Below the pieces are notes generated by a model that saw nothing but the letters and a program-made list of their open reading frames with translations, searched no databases and was not told the origin of the DNA. 64,000 nt of DNA from Duganella qianjiadongensis. GTDB taxonomy: Bacteria > Pseudomonadota > Gammaproteobacteria > Burkholderiales > Burkholderiaceae_D. How positions within the stretch are numbered: position 1 is the first letter of the stretch; each line of letters opens with the position of its first letter. Shown here piece after piece: positions 1-8,632 of this stretch. The translations under genes were made by a program, and so were the position numbers. The stretch lies in contig NZ_WWCM01000006.1 in NCBI RefSeq assembly GCF_009857915.1, positions 124,001-188,000 on the forward strand. The letters run 5' to 3'.

Positions 1-64
1 CGCGCCAGCGCGCACATAGCGCACTCCCTATCAAGCCGGTTCCGCCGGTAATCAGTATCTTCAT
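1..64 (-). CDS. NAD-dependent epimerase, TIGR01777/YfcH-like (5' end only)
   Basis: Only the first 21 codons are inside the window; the gene runs off the left edge. The peptide starts MKILITGGTGLIG, the glycine-rich Rossmann beta-alpha-beta motif that binds NAD(P) in extended SDR epimerases, and its wording matches the TIGR01777 (YfcH-like) family. The ATG lies 3 bases after the stop of the DUF2256 gene, so it is the fourth gene of a minus-strand run folE-BLUF-DUF2256-epimerase. Such SDR proteins often sit beside photolyase genes, but the photolyase, if present, is outside the window. The substrate is unknown. Confidence 0.7.
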   Translation of the reverse strand, partial: MKILITGGTGLIGSALCARWR

Positions 65-67
65 CGC

Positions 68-232
68 TCAGCTGCCTCCTGCCAGCACCGCGCCGGGGCG
101 ATGGCTGCGCCGGCAACGCTCCGAGCAATACAGCACCTGCTCCCAGTCGCGCTCCCATTTCTTGCGCCAGCTAAACATCAAGCCGCAATGCCGGCAGGCT
201 TTCTGTGGCAGATGGTGCTTTTTGTGCGCCAT
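68..232 (-). CDS. DUF2256 zinc-ribbon-like mini-protein
   Basis: A 54-residue protein starting [17 protein letters not shown]. It has a CRHC pair at residues 13-16 and a YCSERC pair at 35-40 around a basic [10 protein letters not shown] stretch. This is the DUF2256 pattern: two CxxC-type knuckles that probably bind one zinc. The molecular role of the family is unknown, but in many proteobacteria it sits next to cryptochrome/photolyase genes. It starts 4 bases after the stop of the BLUF gene and ends 3 bases before the epimerase start, so the genes are probably co-transcribed. Confidence 0.8.
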   Translation of the reverse strand: MAHKKHHLPQKACRHCGLMFSWRKKWERDWEQVLYCSERCRRSHRPGAVLAGGS

Positions 233-236
233 AGTG

Positions 237-662
237 TCAGGCGCGCCCCAGCACCGAGGCGGAGGCTATCAGCTCGTCCACCAGCGCCATCGAACTGCTG
301 CCCGGAAGCTGGAAGGGATCGAACACGGGCAGCGCCGAATAGCGCAGCAAGGTTGCAGGATTGAGGCGGTCCAGATTGGTCTGCCCCATGGTCCAGCCGG
401 CATAGCGCCGCTCGGTGATTTCGGCGTAGTGCAGCAGCACGACGTCGCTGTGCCGCTCGTCGCGCTGGATGCGCGAGAACAGCCGGTTGACCTGCTCGCG
501 GCCACCTTCGAGCAACTGCAGGAAATAGCGGTCGCCGTGACACAGCACGCCGGTGATGCCCTCGTGCGGATTATGCAGACGGGCCTGCTGGAGTATCACG
601 CTCACGGTGGCGGCCGTGGTGGTGTTGACAGCGCGGCTGGCGTACAGAAGTTGAACTAGCAT
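237..662 (-). CDS. BLUF-domain blue-light sensor
   Basis: A 141-aa protein consisting of one BLUF domain (residues 1-93) plus a short C-terminal helical tail, so it is a stand-alone short BLUF protein. The flavin-pocket residues are all present and spaced as in AppA: Tyr7, Asn31, Gln49, Trp90 and Met92. It should bind FAD and respond to blue light by rearranging the Tyr-Gln hydrogen bonds. No output domain is fused, so it presumably acts on a partner protein. It lies 21 bases downstream of folE and directly upstream of DUF2256, in a cluster that looks light-related. What it controls cannot be read from the sequence. Confidence 0.92.
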   Translation of the reverse strand: MLVQLLYASRAVNTTTAATVSVILQQARLHNPHEGITGVLCHGDRYFLQLLEGGREQVNRLFSRIQRDERHSDVVLLHYAEITERRYAGWTMGQTNLDRLNPATLLRYSALPVFDPFQLPGSSSMALVDELIASASVLGRA

Positions 663-683
663 GGCGACTCCGTATCGTGAACG

Positions 684-1388
684 TTAGCGTTTAATCAGAG
701 AGAGGAACTCGCGGCGCAAGGCGGGATCTTTCAGGAAAGAGCCGTGCATCACACTATTCACCATCAGCGCCTCGGTATCCTTGACGCCGCGCCAGTGCAT
801 ACAGAAGTGCTCGGCTTCCATGATGACGGCCAGACCGTCCGGCTGCATTTTCTCCTGCAGCAGCTCGGCCAGCTGTACCACCGCCTCCTCCTGTATCTGC
901 GGGCGGTTCATCACCCACGCAGCCAGACGCGCATATTTGGACAGGCCTATCAGGTTGGAATGCTGGTTGGGCATCACCCCTATCCATACTTTGCCCATGA
1001 TGGGGCAGAGGTGATGCGAGCAGGCGCTGCGCACCGTAATCGGGCCGATAATCATCAACTCGTTCAGCAGCGCAGCATTAGGGAATTCCGTCACAGGCGG
1101 CGGCGCGGTGTAACGCCCGCCGAAAATCTCCTGCAAATACATCTTGGCGACGCGCCTTGCAGTGCCTTGTGTGTTGTGATCGCTGACGGTATCGATTACC
1201 AGACTTTCCAGCACGCCTTGCATGCGGGCACTGACCTCGTCCAGCAACTGTTCCATTTCGCCCGGCTCGATAAACGCAGCGATATTGTCATTGGCGTGGA
1301 AGCGTGTGCCGCTGGCAGTCAGGCGCGCACGGATGCGCTGGGAGACGCTCAGGGACTGCTCTTCGGCAGGAATAGGCAGATAGTTCAT
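684..1388 (-). CDS. folE: GTP cyclohydrolase I
   Basis: A 234-aa enzyme converting GTP to 7,8-dihydroneopterin triphosphate, the first step of folate and pterin synthesis. The zinc ligands are visible as Cys123 and His126 (in SACSHHLC) and Cys196 (in HFCMHWRGV), and the signature HSNLIGLSKYARLAAWV lies at 143-159. An in-frame ATG 60 bases upstream would add a non-homologous leader, so the start at MNYLPIP was chosen; a GAAAG sequence precedes it. The genome may hold a second folE, since this copy sits with a BLUF sensor, DUF2256 and an epimerase, as do light-induced folE copies that supply the pterin antenna of photolyase. That last link is inference. Confidence 0.93.
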   Translation of the reverse strand: MNYLPIPAEEQSLSVSQRIRARLTASGTRFHANDNIAAFIEPGEMEQLLDEVSARMQGVLESLVIDTVSDHNTQGTARRVAKMYLQEIFGGRYTAPPPVTEFPNAALLNELMIIGPITVRSACSHHLCPIMGKVWIGVMPNQHSNLIGLSKYARLAAWVMNRPQIQEEAVVQLAELLQEKMQPDGLAVIMEAEHFCMHWRGVKDTEALMVNSVMHGSFLKDPALRREFLSLIKR

Positions 1389-1514
1389 GGGGCCGCTTTC
1401 AGAAAAAAACGCTGCAAGGTGAAGCACCGCACAGCCTGTCAGACACATGATACTACTACTTGGTAACTTCCGCTACTAATCAGTAACCAAGCCCGCTGCT
1501 TGCCGCCCCATCGA

Positions 1515-2696
1515 CTATCGCACAGTAGTGCGCGCTTGGCACTGCCGGAACGCGGCCATGCCGCTAGCACGGTTGGCACGTTCTGCCAGCACACGCTCGG
1601 CGCTACTGGCGTATTGCCGGTCCCACGCCAGTACCTTAGGCGTCATCAGGCGGTGCCAGAGTGGCGGAATCAGGGCCACTACAATCGTCGTCAGGTAGCC
1701 GCCTATCATCATCGGGGCATCAGGATAAGGCTTGAGATCCTGATACGGCACCTCGCCCTGCGCATGGTGATGCGAATGGCGCGTCAGGTTGAACATGGTC
1801 CAGGAGCTGAGACGGCGGTTGGTATTCCACGAATGACGCGGCTGCACCGGCGTGGCCGGATCGCGCACCATGCCGTAGTGCTCCATGTAGTTGACCACCT
1901 CCAGCAATGCCTTACCAAATAGTGCGCACAGCACGAAGTAACCGGCAACTAGCGGGCCGCCCGCCAGCCAGGCCAGCGCCACAAGAACCGCACTGAGCAG
2001 ATGACCGCGGATTACCGCGTTATACGGCGACCAGACACTATGCCCCTGCCGTTGCAGGCGGCGCACCTCGATCTCCCACGCACTGAGATTGCCGCGCACC
2101 GTCGATACCAGCACATGCCAGTAGACATTGCGGCCACGTGGCGCCGTTGCGGGGTCCTGCTCGGTGGAGACATAACGATGGTGTCCATACACGTGCTCGA
2201 TCGAGAACACGGTATCGAAGCTGAAGGCCAGCAGGCAGCGCCCCACCAGCATCGAGACGGGATCCCAGGTACGGTGGGTCAGTTCATGGCCGGTGATGGT
2301 TCCTACCATGCCTATCATCAGTCCCGTCAGCAGCACGCCGCTGAGGTGATGCAGCGGCGTGGTAGTAGCGCGCGCTGCCAGCAGATCGTAACCCGTTAGT
2401 GCGCCCAGCCGTGCGCCTAAGTGCAGCACATCGGCATCGCATACGCTCCACACGGATGCCAGCACTATGGCCGCCAGCAAAGGCAGAGCGAGCCAGAGCT
2501 GGAACGTGAGCAAGCCGCCCCAGACTAGCGTAGGCGTGGATGTATCGTCACCGCTGATGGCGTCGCCCACGATATACAGCGCCAGGATGAAGGCTAAGCC
2601 GGCGCTGATCCAGCTCCCGCCAGCCAGCAAGGCCGCCAGCGCCGTCAGCCCGATCAGATGAAATAGAAAATACTTCAGATAATGCAGCAGCTTCAT
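1515..2696 (-). CDS. AlkB/XylM-like integral-membrane hydroxylase
   Basis: A 393-aa membrane protein of the non-haem di-iron alkane hydroxylase / fatty acid desaturase superfamily. The histidine boxes are HELTH (137-141), EHVYGHH (167-173) and RHSHHH (306-311), with the AlkB-type NYMEHYG motif at 269-275. Hydrophobic segments lie at about 10-45, 60-85, 120-137 and 230-262. It should hydroxylate a terminal or benzylic methyl group of a hydrophobic substrate using O2 and electrons. Its ATG directly follows the TAA of the reductase gene, so the two are one transcription unit. Having a reductase with a fused ferredoxin, rather than rubredoxin, is the XylM/XylA arrangement. The substrate is not predictable. 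Confidence 0.88.
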   Translation of the reverse strand: MKLLHYLKYFLFHLIGLTALAALLAGGSWISAGLAFILALYIVGDAISGDDTSTPTLVWGGLLTFQLWLALPLLAAIVLASVWSVCDADVLHLGARLGALTGYDLLAARATTTPLHHLSGVLLTGLMIGMVGTITGHELTHRTWDPVSMLVGRCLLAFSFDTVFSIEHVYGHHRYVSTEQDPATAPRGRNVYWHVLVSTVRGNLSAWEIEVRRLQRQGHSVWSPYNAVIRGHLLSAVLVALAWLAGGPLVAGYFVLCALFGKALLEVVNYMEHYGMVRDPATPVQPRHSWNTNRRLSSWTMFNLTRHSHHHAQGEVPYQDLKPYPDAPMMIGGYLTTIVVALIPPLWHRLMTPKVLAWDRQYASSAERVLAERANRASGMAAFRQCQARTTVR

Positions 2697-3710
2697 TTAC
2701 GTCTCCTTTTTTATAGTGGTGAACCGGTCTGCATGAAGATGGGCGGCAGCCACGCCCTGTTCGAGCAAGCTGGCGGTGCAGGCGTCTACCATGGCGGGCG
2801 GCCCGCATAGATAAGCATGGGCACCTGCTGGCAGGTAGGAAGCAATGTGTTGCGGAATCAGGCCGCTTGCGCCCGGCCAGTCGGTCTCTTCGGAGAGGAC
2901 GGGGATGAATGCAAAGCGTCCGCGCCAACTGCGCGCCAGCGTGCCGATCTCGTCGACGGCATACAGATCGGCACGGCGACGCACACCGAACATCAGCGTG
3001 GCATCGCGCTGCACACCCTGCTGCGCCGCGTCCTGCAGCAGCGCGAGCACGGGAGCCAGTCCGCTGCCGCCCGCTATCAAGAGGAGCGGCGCGCTAGCCT
3101 CACGCAGCCAGAAATCACCACAGGGACCGGACACCGTGACAGCTTCATTGAGCACGCTGTGCTGATGGACGCGGCTGGAAAACTGACCGCCTGCCATGTG
3201 TTTGATGAAGAACTGCACGCGACCATCGGGACTGGAAGGCGTGGCGAACGAATAGCTGCGCGCGCAGTCAGGCATGCTTTCCAGTGCCAGCTGAGCGTAC
3301 TGGCCGGCCCTGTAGTCGAGCTGGCTGTCGAGTTGTATGGTCAGGCGGCAGATGTCATGGGTGAGCTGGTCCTGCCCGACGACGCGCCCGGCTATCTGTT
3401 GCTGGTATGGTGTGCTATCGAACGGTACTTCGATCGCCACATTCTGGGTGGGAACGGACTGGCAGGCCAGTATGTAGCCAGCCGCGAGTTCCTGTTCTGT
3501 CAGCACATAGGCGGAGCTGGTGAGTTCTTTGACTTTGCCGGAGACTAGCCGGCACTTGCAGCTTGCACAGCCGCCGACCCGGCAGCTGTGCGGAAATGCC
3601 AGGCCGTTGCGCAGCGCTGCTTGCAGTACCGTTTCCCGTGCCTGCATGGGAAAAGTCAGCCCATTGATAGTGGCAAGGGGCAGCGCAGCTTTTTTGAACA
3701 GTGAAAACAT
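2697..3710 (-). CDS. Ferredoxin-fused NAD(P)H flavin reductase (XylA-like)
   Basis: A 337-aa electron-transfer protein. Residues 10-90 are a plant-type [2Fe-2S] ferredoxin domain with Cys43, Cys48, Cys51 and Cys83. Residues 100-200 form the flavin-binding domain with RSYS at 151-154. Residues 208-337 form the NAD(P)H domain with GGSGLAPVL at 214-222 and a CGPPAMV motif near the C-terminus. It should pass electrons from NAD(P)H through FAD and the iron-sulfur cluster to the membrane hydroxylase encoded immediately downstream. The ATG beginning MFSLFKKAAL was chosen because the longer reading frame starts at a TTG with no family-like sequence. Databases often call such proteins CDP-6-deoxy-glucoseen reductases, a misleading name here. 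Confidence 0.88.
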   Translation of the reverse strand: MFSLFKKAALPLATINGLTFPMQARETVLQAALRNGLAFPHSCRVGGCASCKCRLVSGKVKELTSSAYVLTEQELAAGYILACQSVPTQNVAIEVPFDSTPYQQQIAGRVVGQDQLTHDICRLTIQLDSQLDYRAGQYAQLALESMPDCARSYSFATPSSPDGRVQFFIKHMAGGQFSSRVHQHSVLNEAVTVSGPCGDFWLREASAPLLLIAGGSGLAPVLALLQDAAQQGVQRDATLMFGVRRRADLYAVDEIGTLARSWRGRFAFIPVLSEETDWPGASGLIPQHIASYLPAGAHAYLCGPPAMVDACTASLLEQGVAAAHLHADRFTTIKKET

Positions 3711-3850
3711 GATGTCGACCAAGTCTTGAGGAGACTTGATCGTAGGCCAGCCAGTCCGATACAACGAGGTTGGCGCTAGACAATCATGGGTCTTTTATTG
3801 CCAAACGTATTAAAAGTACAATTGCAGCGCCAACAGCGCTGCTGGTGGCG

Positions 3851-4255
3851 CTATTTAGCGAGGATGTGGCGGGCAAAATTATCCAGTATGGCCTGCCAGC
3901 CGGCACGCTGCTGCTCTTCCGGATAAACGGTTTCGGCATCGAAAGTCTCACGTACCGTGACGCCTTCCGCGCCAGTGAGGAACTCCACCAGCAGAGTACG
4001 CTCGCCGAACTGTGCCTCGATCAGTTTGTACGGTTCGATGCGGGTATAAGTGCCGGCAAAGTCGAAGCCGTGGCTGCCATCCTTGGCTTCCATCCGCGAC
4101 GAGAAAATGCCGCCCACCCGCAGATCGACTTCAGCGCGGGTGGTATGCCAGTCCGGCGATGCCGTGTTCCACTGAACAATATCCTGTGGCGTCGTCCAGC
4201 CACGCCAAATAGTTTCGATAGGGGCAGCAATAGTCGTTTCTACGCTAATCTTCAT
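3851..4255 (-). CDS. SRPBCC/AHSA1-like protein
   Basis: A 134-aa protein of the START/SRPBCC fold, close to the activator-of-Hsp90-ATPase-like (AHSA1, DUF1801-neighbour) group. It opens with the typical VETTIAAPIETIWRGWT strand-helix and ends with a long C-terminal helix (GWQAILDNFARHI). Such small proteins have a deep hydrophobic pocket, and many have no known ligand. The ATG at 4255 was preferred over one 15 bases upstream because a GGAG lies about 8 bases before it. It is separated from the reductase gene by 140 bases on the same strand and is probably its own unit. Confidence 0.8.
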   Translation of the reverse strand: MKISVETTIAAPIETIWRGWTTPQDIVQWNTASPDWHTTRAEVDLRVGGIFSSRMEAKDGSHGFDFAGTYTRIEPYKLIEAQFGERTLLVEFLTGAEGVTVRETFDAETVYPEEQQRAGWQAILDNFARHILAK

Positions 4256-4612
4256 AGGGACACTCCGCAATAGGAATAGAGGTTATCGGGTTTGAATGGG
4301 CAACGCGAACACGCATTTTATACGCGATAGAACGACAACGCTGACGCCATTTTCCCTATTGAGGATATAACTCACCCCTTGCATTGCCAGCCATGGAGTG
4401 ACGTCTGGCATTTAGGCAGTTGCTCACCAATGTTGCGATCAGACTGCATAGGCAACTTGCAGGGCTACGGGATTGGCAAGATTCCTCGACACGTAAATAT
4501 TCAGACCATTGAGCGTTATGCTCGCATGCTGGTGGATGCGCAGCGCGTTGCGCTCGACAAGTTGTCGAAGCTGCTGGCAAAGTGAATGACACCCAGAAAT
4601 TACACCCAACAA
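4256..4612. other. Gap without a recognisable gene
   Basis: This stretch between the SRPBCC gene and the tRNA terminator holds no convincing gene. A 68-codon plus-strand frame at 4379-4585 ends in an amphipathic helix-like segment but has no clear ribosome-binding site and no family I recognise. The upstream part must carry the promoter of the minus-strand SRPBCC gene. Confidence 0.5.
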
Positions 4613-4642
4613 AAAAGCCGACATTTTTACGTGTCGGCTTTT
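4613..4642. terminator. Rho-independent terminator after tRNA-Val
   Basis: A 7-bp GC-rich stem (GCCGACA at 4617-4623 with TGTCGGC at 4632-4638) is flanked by A-runs on the left and T-runs on the right, so it can work on both strands. It lies about 30 bases beyond the 3' end of the minus-strand tRNA. Confidence 0.85.
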
Positions 4643-4673
4643 CGTGTCAGTCGCAGATTCGACTAGGTATTCT

Positions 4674-4748
4674 TGGTGGGAAGTGCAAGTTTCGAACTTG
4701 CGACCCCTGCAGTGTGAATGCAGTGCTCTACCCCTGAGCTAACCTCCC
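4674..4748 (-). tRNA. tRNA-Val (anticodon CAC)
   Basis: Read on the minus strand, a full cloverleaf is present: acceptor stem GGGAGGT pairing with ACTTCCC (one G-T pair), D arm GCTC/GAGC, anticodon stem CTGCA/TGCAG with loop TTCACAC (anticodon CAC, reading GUG), and T arm GCAAG-TTCGAAA-CTTGC. CCA is encoded. It lies downstream of dnaQ on the same strand. The island inserted on the other side of dnaQ, so this tRNA is not its attachment site. Confidence 0.96.
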
Positions 4749-4803
4749 GAAGCGGGACATATTATGCCACACAATCAGCTGCCATGGAAGACAGATTTGA
4801 TTT

Positions 4804-5529
4804 TCAGGCGGCAGGTGCCGGCGGAGACGTCAACGCCGTCCAGATACATTGGCCTTTCACTGCTTTATCCAATCCCGCCAGCGTTTCCTGATGTGCAGCC
4901 AGTTCATCCTCTGTAGCAGGCCGGAAAATCACCTGCGCCAGCGGCACCACCGCCAGTTCTTCCCCAGCCACGGCCACTTCTTCTTCGACATCCATACCCA
5001 GACTGTTCTGGCCACGCGTCATCGCCAGATACACATCGGCCAGCAACTCCGAATCCAGCAACGCGCCGTGCAGTTTGCGGTGGGCATTCGAAATACCGTA
5101 GCGGTCGCACAGCGCATCAAGCGAATTACGCTTGCCGGGGTGCAGTTCCTTGGCATGCACCAGCGTGTCGATTACACCGTGGATGTGGGTGCTGAAATCA
5201 GGCAAGCCCAACAACTTGAATTCATGATTCAGGAAGCCCAGATCGAACGGCGCATTATGGATAATGACTTCGGCGCCCTGTATGTACTCGCGCAGATCAT
5301 CAACTATCTGGGCAAACTTGGGCTTATCGCTCAGAAACTCCGTGGTCAAACCGTGGACGTTCAGCGCACCCTCTTCCGAATCGCGTTCGGGATTGATATA
5401 GACGTGGAAATTATTCCCCGTCAGCATACGGTTGACCAGCTCGACGCAACCAATCTCGATGATGCGGTTGCCCAGCTTGGGGTTGATACCGGTAGTTTCA
5501 GTATCGAGTACTACCTGTCTGTTAGTCAT
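4804..5529 (-). CDS. dnaQ: DNA polymerase III epsilon subunit (3'-5' exonuclease)
   Basis: A 241-aa proofreading subunit of the replicative polymerase. The DEDDh exonuclease residues are visible: Asp9 and Glu11 in DTETTG, Asp96 in HNAPFD, and His154 and Asp159 in HGALLDS. The C-terminal part after about residue 185 is the flexible tail expected to contact the alpha subunit. In related genomes rnhA lies just upstream on the same strand. Here about 13 kb of foreign DNA separates rnhA from dnaQ, so dnaQ must now be read from a promoter in the short stretch at 5530-5630 or from the island. Confidence 0.97.
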   Translation of the reverse strand: MTNRQVVLDTETTGINPKLGNRIIEIGCVELVNRMLTGNNFHVYINPERDSEEGALNVHGLTTEFLSDKPKFAQIVDDLREYIQGAEVIIHNAPFDLGFLNHEFKLLGLPDFSTHIHGVIDTLVHAKELHPGKRNSLDALCDRYGISNAHRKLHGALLDSELLADVYLAMTRGQNSLGMDVEEEVAVAGEELAVVPLAQVIFRPATEDELAAHQETLAGLDKAVKGQCIWTALTSPPAPAA

Positions 5530-5628
5530 ATTTCGTAAATTCCTTCATGTTATCCAGACTCGGTGTTCCGTATTTTACCGGAGAAAAAGACTCCAAGGAC
5601 CAAATCATCCTCAGAAATACCTTGCGTG

Positions 5629-5677
5629 AAATGTAAACGGCACTCAAACTTCTTTACAAGTTAGGAAAAATGTAAAC
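5629..5677. repeat. Left end of the island: TGTAAAC motif cluster
   Basis: Three related motifs lie just before the first recombinase gene: TGTAAACGG (5632-5640), TTTACA in inverted orientation (5653-5658) and TGTAAAC (5671-5677). The first two form an inverted pair around 12-15 bases, the usual layout of a tyrosine-recombinase core site. The 12 bases AAATGTAAACGG at 5629-5640 recur exactly at 18676-18687 near the right end. Use as a recombination site is inferred. Confidence 0.6.
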
Positions 5678-5697
5678 AACAAGGAAGGCGCGATCCG

Positions 5698-6963
5698 ATG
5701 AGCTTTGAAATCAAATCTTTCATAGCGAAGAATGGCGAGCGGTTCAGCCAGCTTTATTCCAGTGACGATCCCTGGCCGCTATTTTATCCGACTGCCTTTC
5801 TTGTCCGTAGCGTCCGTCAGTCTTGCACCCCAAGCACGCAAAAGGTTTACCTCGACGCTATCAAACGATTGCTTGAGTGGGCAGCCAACAATAAGATCGA
5901 CTTGGAGGTGCACTTCCAACGTCATGTTTTTTTGCGTCCGCACGAAATTGATAGTCTCGCTCGACACATCAACGCCGCGCGCCGTGGAAAGCAGGGAAAC
6001 ACCATCAACGAAGGCAAAGGAAACACTTATGTCGGCTATGTAGCCAAGTATTTGAATTGGCTTGCTAACGAAGTGATCACGGACTCCAACCGTCCTGAAG
6101 TCCAGGATTTGATCAACACGCAGCATAGATGGCTGATCGATAAGCTGACCAAAGATGGCTCGAAATCTGCAAAAGTTCAGAAATTGATTAAAAAGCACCT
6201 CTCGGAGAAGGCTCGAGAACAATTGGAAGCGTTATGGAGTAATCCTTTTGTCAACGTCGTCCGCCCTACCGATCGGGGCTCCCGCCTGCGCACGGTCGTT
6301 ATGCTCCGGATTCTCTACGAGACAGGAATGCGGCGAGGTGAGCTGCTCTCCCTGAAACTGAAACATCTCCTGGAATCGACTGGGGGCGAGGGCCCACAGT
6401 TGGTCATAGAGCGGAACCATGGCGATTCTTTTGACACTCGTATTAACCAGCCGGTTGCTAAAACTGAGGGGCGAATCGTGCCAATATCTCCTACACTAGA
6501 AAAACAACTCACGGAGTACATTGCCGAACATCGAGCCGATGTATCAGGCGTCGGCTTTGACGATGAAGACTTTATCTTTGTGACACATCGATCAAAGCGC
6601 CGGCAAGGCAAGCCCATTTCAATCTCGAATTTCGGTCAAGCCGTGGCAGGACTGAGAGATTTGTTTCCCGCGTTGGACACTATCCACGCACATTTGCTGC
6701 GACATGATTGGAACTATCGGTTCTCCGAAGCGGCAGCTAAGGCAAAGGTGCCTCCTGAAAAAGAAGCAGAACTACGAAGGATTCTAATGGGCTGGTCAAT
6801 CGAATCAGATATGCCAGGACACTACAACCACCGCCACCTTCAGGAAGATGCGTCGCGACTTGGTCGGAAAGTGGCCTGTGACACGGAACGGCGTGCTCCG
6901 CCTTCGACAGAGATTCTGGCCGAAGCCAGAAAACTTGCTCTGGTAGTCGCCGACGCCAAATAA
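5698..6963 (+). CDS. Tyrosine recombinase, first of the island module
   Basis: A 421-aa site-specific recombinase. The N-terminal SAM-like core-binding region spans about 35-150 and the catalytic domain about 185-385. Catalytic residues are visible as Arg212 (TGMRRGELLSL), His332 and Arg335 (HLLRHDW), Trp366 in the place of the second histidine (MGWS) and the nucleophile Tyr376 (GHYNHRH). Size and sequence style suit the GmtY-like / Tn554 TnpA-like class, but I cannot assign it firmly. It is the first gene of a four-gene run in one direction and starts about 20 bases after the last TGTAAAC motif, so it may repress or be expressed from the element end. Confidence 0.9.
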   Translation: MSFEIKSFIAKNGERFSQLYSSDDPWPLFYPTAFLVRSVRQSCTPSTQKVYLDAIKRLLEWAANNKIDLEVHFQRHVFLRPHEIDSLARHINAARRGKQGNTINEGKGNTYVGYVAKYLNWLANEVITDSNRPEVQDLINTQHRWLIDKLTKDGSKSAKVQKLIKKHLSEKAREQLEALWSNPFVNVVRPTDRGSRLRTVVMLRILYETGMRRGELLSLKLKHLLESTGGEGPQLVIERNHGDSFDTRINQPVAKTEGRIVPISPTLEKQLTEYIAEHRADVSGVGFDDEDFIFVTHRSKRRQGKPISISNFGQAVAGLRDLFPALDTIHAHLLRHDWNYRFSEAAAKAKVPPEKEAELRRILMGWSIESDMPGHYNHRHLQEDASRLGRKVACDTERRAPPSTEILAEARKLALVVADAK

Positions 6964-6978
6964 AAGGAGGATCAGACA

Positions 6979-8631
6979 ATGACCGACACATTATTAACAG
7001 AACCAGCAGAGGTCCTCGATCTCAACCTGGACCGCACGGCCCGTCCCGGGTCCAGGCCCGGTACTCCGTTCTGGGAGGGAGATTTGTTGAAGGTGGTAGG
7101 CATCATGAATATCGACTGCTCCGGATTTAAGGTATTGGAACCGGAAACCCGCCACTCGCTTCGAGAACACCTCCTTCTATTCGCAGAGAGCAAAAAATAC
7201 GCGACTACCTCATATATTGGCGCCGTGCGTTCCCTCAACAATTCTCTCACGCAGTATCCAACTAGAGAGTTCGATCTGGCGTGGCTCGTGAAAGCCATCA
7301 CCCTGTCAGGCGTGAAAACAACCAAAGGTACGCTCAAGTCATTCTTTATCTATTGGAAAGACCGGTATCCACTCGCTATTTCGAGCGATGCACTCCAGCT
7401 CCTCGTACGGTCGCTGCCCAGAACAAAAAGGCCTCGCAACGTTCTGTCCGATGACCCAGAAAAGAGCTGGCTGACAGACCTCGAATATGACGCGCTGTTG
7501 CAGTGCATCTGGGACAATTATGACCACGGCATTACCACAACGCAAGTCACGCTGATGCGCCTGCTGTCACTTCAGTATGCGCGCCGCCCCGTGCAACTGA
7601 CATCCCTCAAGATCGGCGACTTTCGCGATGGCCCAGCAGAGGGCGGGGGAACTGGCGGACGCCGCATATCGTTCCCTGGAGCGAAGGACAAGGGTGCACT
7701 GCAAAACTTCCGGGATAGCAAAGAAGAAGTGCACCCGGTGGCTGTTCATCTGTGGGACCTATTTCAAATCCAAAAACACGCAGTTAAGGCATTGTTCAAA
7801 GAAAAGCTAGACATCGCCCTCACCGAGCAAGAGCTGGCACAGCTTCCGGTGTTCATCCATGCAGCGCAACTGGAGAATGCCGTTGAGGCACTTACCAGTC
7901 ATTACGGTTTCGACTGGCGCACCCACCTCGACAACTGGCTGTTCCACATCGGCAACAAGAACGTAAGTAGTATTCTCGCTTGGAGGTCCAACACGCTGGG
8001 AGATAACAGCGATAAGTCCAAAAAACAAAGCCCTCCCCTTAGCCATCGCACCGGCCGCCCAATCAAGGTCAGTTCCACCCGTATCCGCCATACCCGCGCA
8101 CGGCAACTGGCGCGATTGGGCACGCCCAAGGATGTCCTATCCTTCTGGCTGGGCCACACATATGAAAAGACGATTGATTCGTACTACAACGATCCCGCCG
8201 AGGAAGCGCGATACCTTGACGAGACGATGAAAGGAGCACTCGTGCCACTGGCTATGGCATTTACCGGAAAACTGCTTGACGACGCGTCGCAGGCAAGCCG
8301 CGCCAACGACCCCGAGAGCACGCTGGAATTTGCTACGGGGGGCAATTTGAAGGATGTCGGCAAATGTGGGAAACACAGCTTTTGCGCAACCACGTCTGTC
8401 CCTATCCCCTGCTACCGATGCAAACTGTTCGAGCCATTGGTCTATGCGCCACATGATGAGGTGCTCAATGCGTTACAGAAAAGACAAGCTGCGGAGGATG
8501 CAATGATCAAGATCGGCGGTACCCGCAAGCTGCTGACGCCTATTGATCTCGGGCCGGATATTCGGGCCGTTCAATCATGCATTGCCAAATGTAACGTGCG
8601 CAAGGCCGAACTCGAGGCAAACCGTGGCTGA
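6979..8631 (+). CDS. Tyrosine recombinase, second of the module, Cys-rich tail
   Basis: A 550-aa recombinase preceded by a strong AAAGGAGG site and starting 15 bases after the first gene. Its catalytic domain spans about 165-410: Arg203 (ARRPVQLTSL), Arg370 (STRIRHTRA), His393 (WLGHT) and Tyr402 or Tyr403 (DSYYND). The HxxR histidine is replaced by Thr367. Residues 460-490 contain a Cys/His cluster (GKCGKHSFC, then PCYRCK) that looks like a zinc knuckle, followed by a helical tail. Such tails are unusual in simple phage integrases but are seen in transposon recombinases that work in groups. It overlaps the next gene's region by a near-zero gap. Confidence 0.85.
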   Translation: MTDTLLTEPAEVLDLNLDRTARPGSRPGTPFWEGDLLKVVGIMNIDCSGFKVLEPETRHSLREHLLLFAESKKYATTSYIGAVRSLNNSLTQYPTREFDLAWLVKAITLSGVKTTKGTLKSFFIYWKDRYPLAISSDALQLLVRSLPRTKRPRNVLSDDPEKSWLTDLEYDALLQCIWDNYDHGITTTQVTLMRLLSLQYARRPVQLTSLKIGDFRDGPAEGGGTGGRRISFPGAKDKGALQNFRDSKEEVHPVAVHLWDLFQIQKHAVKALFKEKLDIALTEQELAQLPVFIHAAQLENAVEALTSHYGFDWRTHLDNWLFHIGNKNVSSILAWRSNTLGDNSDKSKKQSPPLSHRTGRPIKVSSTRIRHTRARQLARLGTPKDVLSFWLGHTYEKTIDSYYNDPAEEARYLDETMKGALVPLAMAFTGKLLDDASQASRANDPESTLEFATGGNLKDVGKCGKHSFCATTSVPIPCYRCKLFEPLVYAPHDEVLNALQKRQAAEDAMIKIGGTRKLLTPIDLGPDIRAVQSCIAKCNVRKAELEANRG

Positions 8632-8632
8632 A

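Noticed and set aside
4379..4585. Small plus-strand ORF before the tRNA terminator
   Set aside because: There is no ribosome site, no recognisable family, and the helix-like end could be chance.
4674..4748. tRNA-Val as the attachment site of the island
   Set aside because: The island lies on the other side of dnaQ, and no copy of the tRNA 3' end is found near 18.8 kb.
8543..8632. Earlier TTG start for the third recombinase
   Set aside because: It would overlap 89 bases of the second recombinase and adds residues unlike any recombinase; the ATG one base after the preceding stop fits better.
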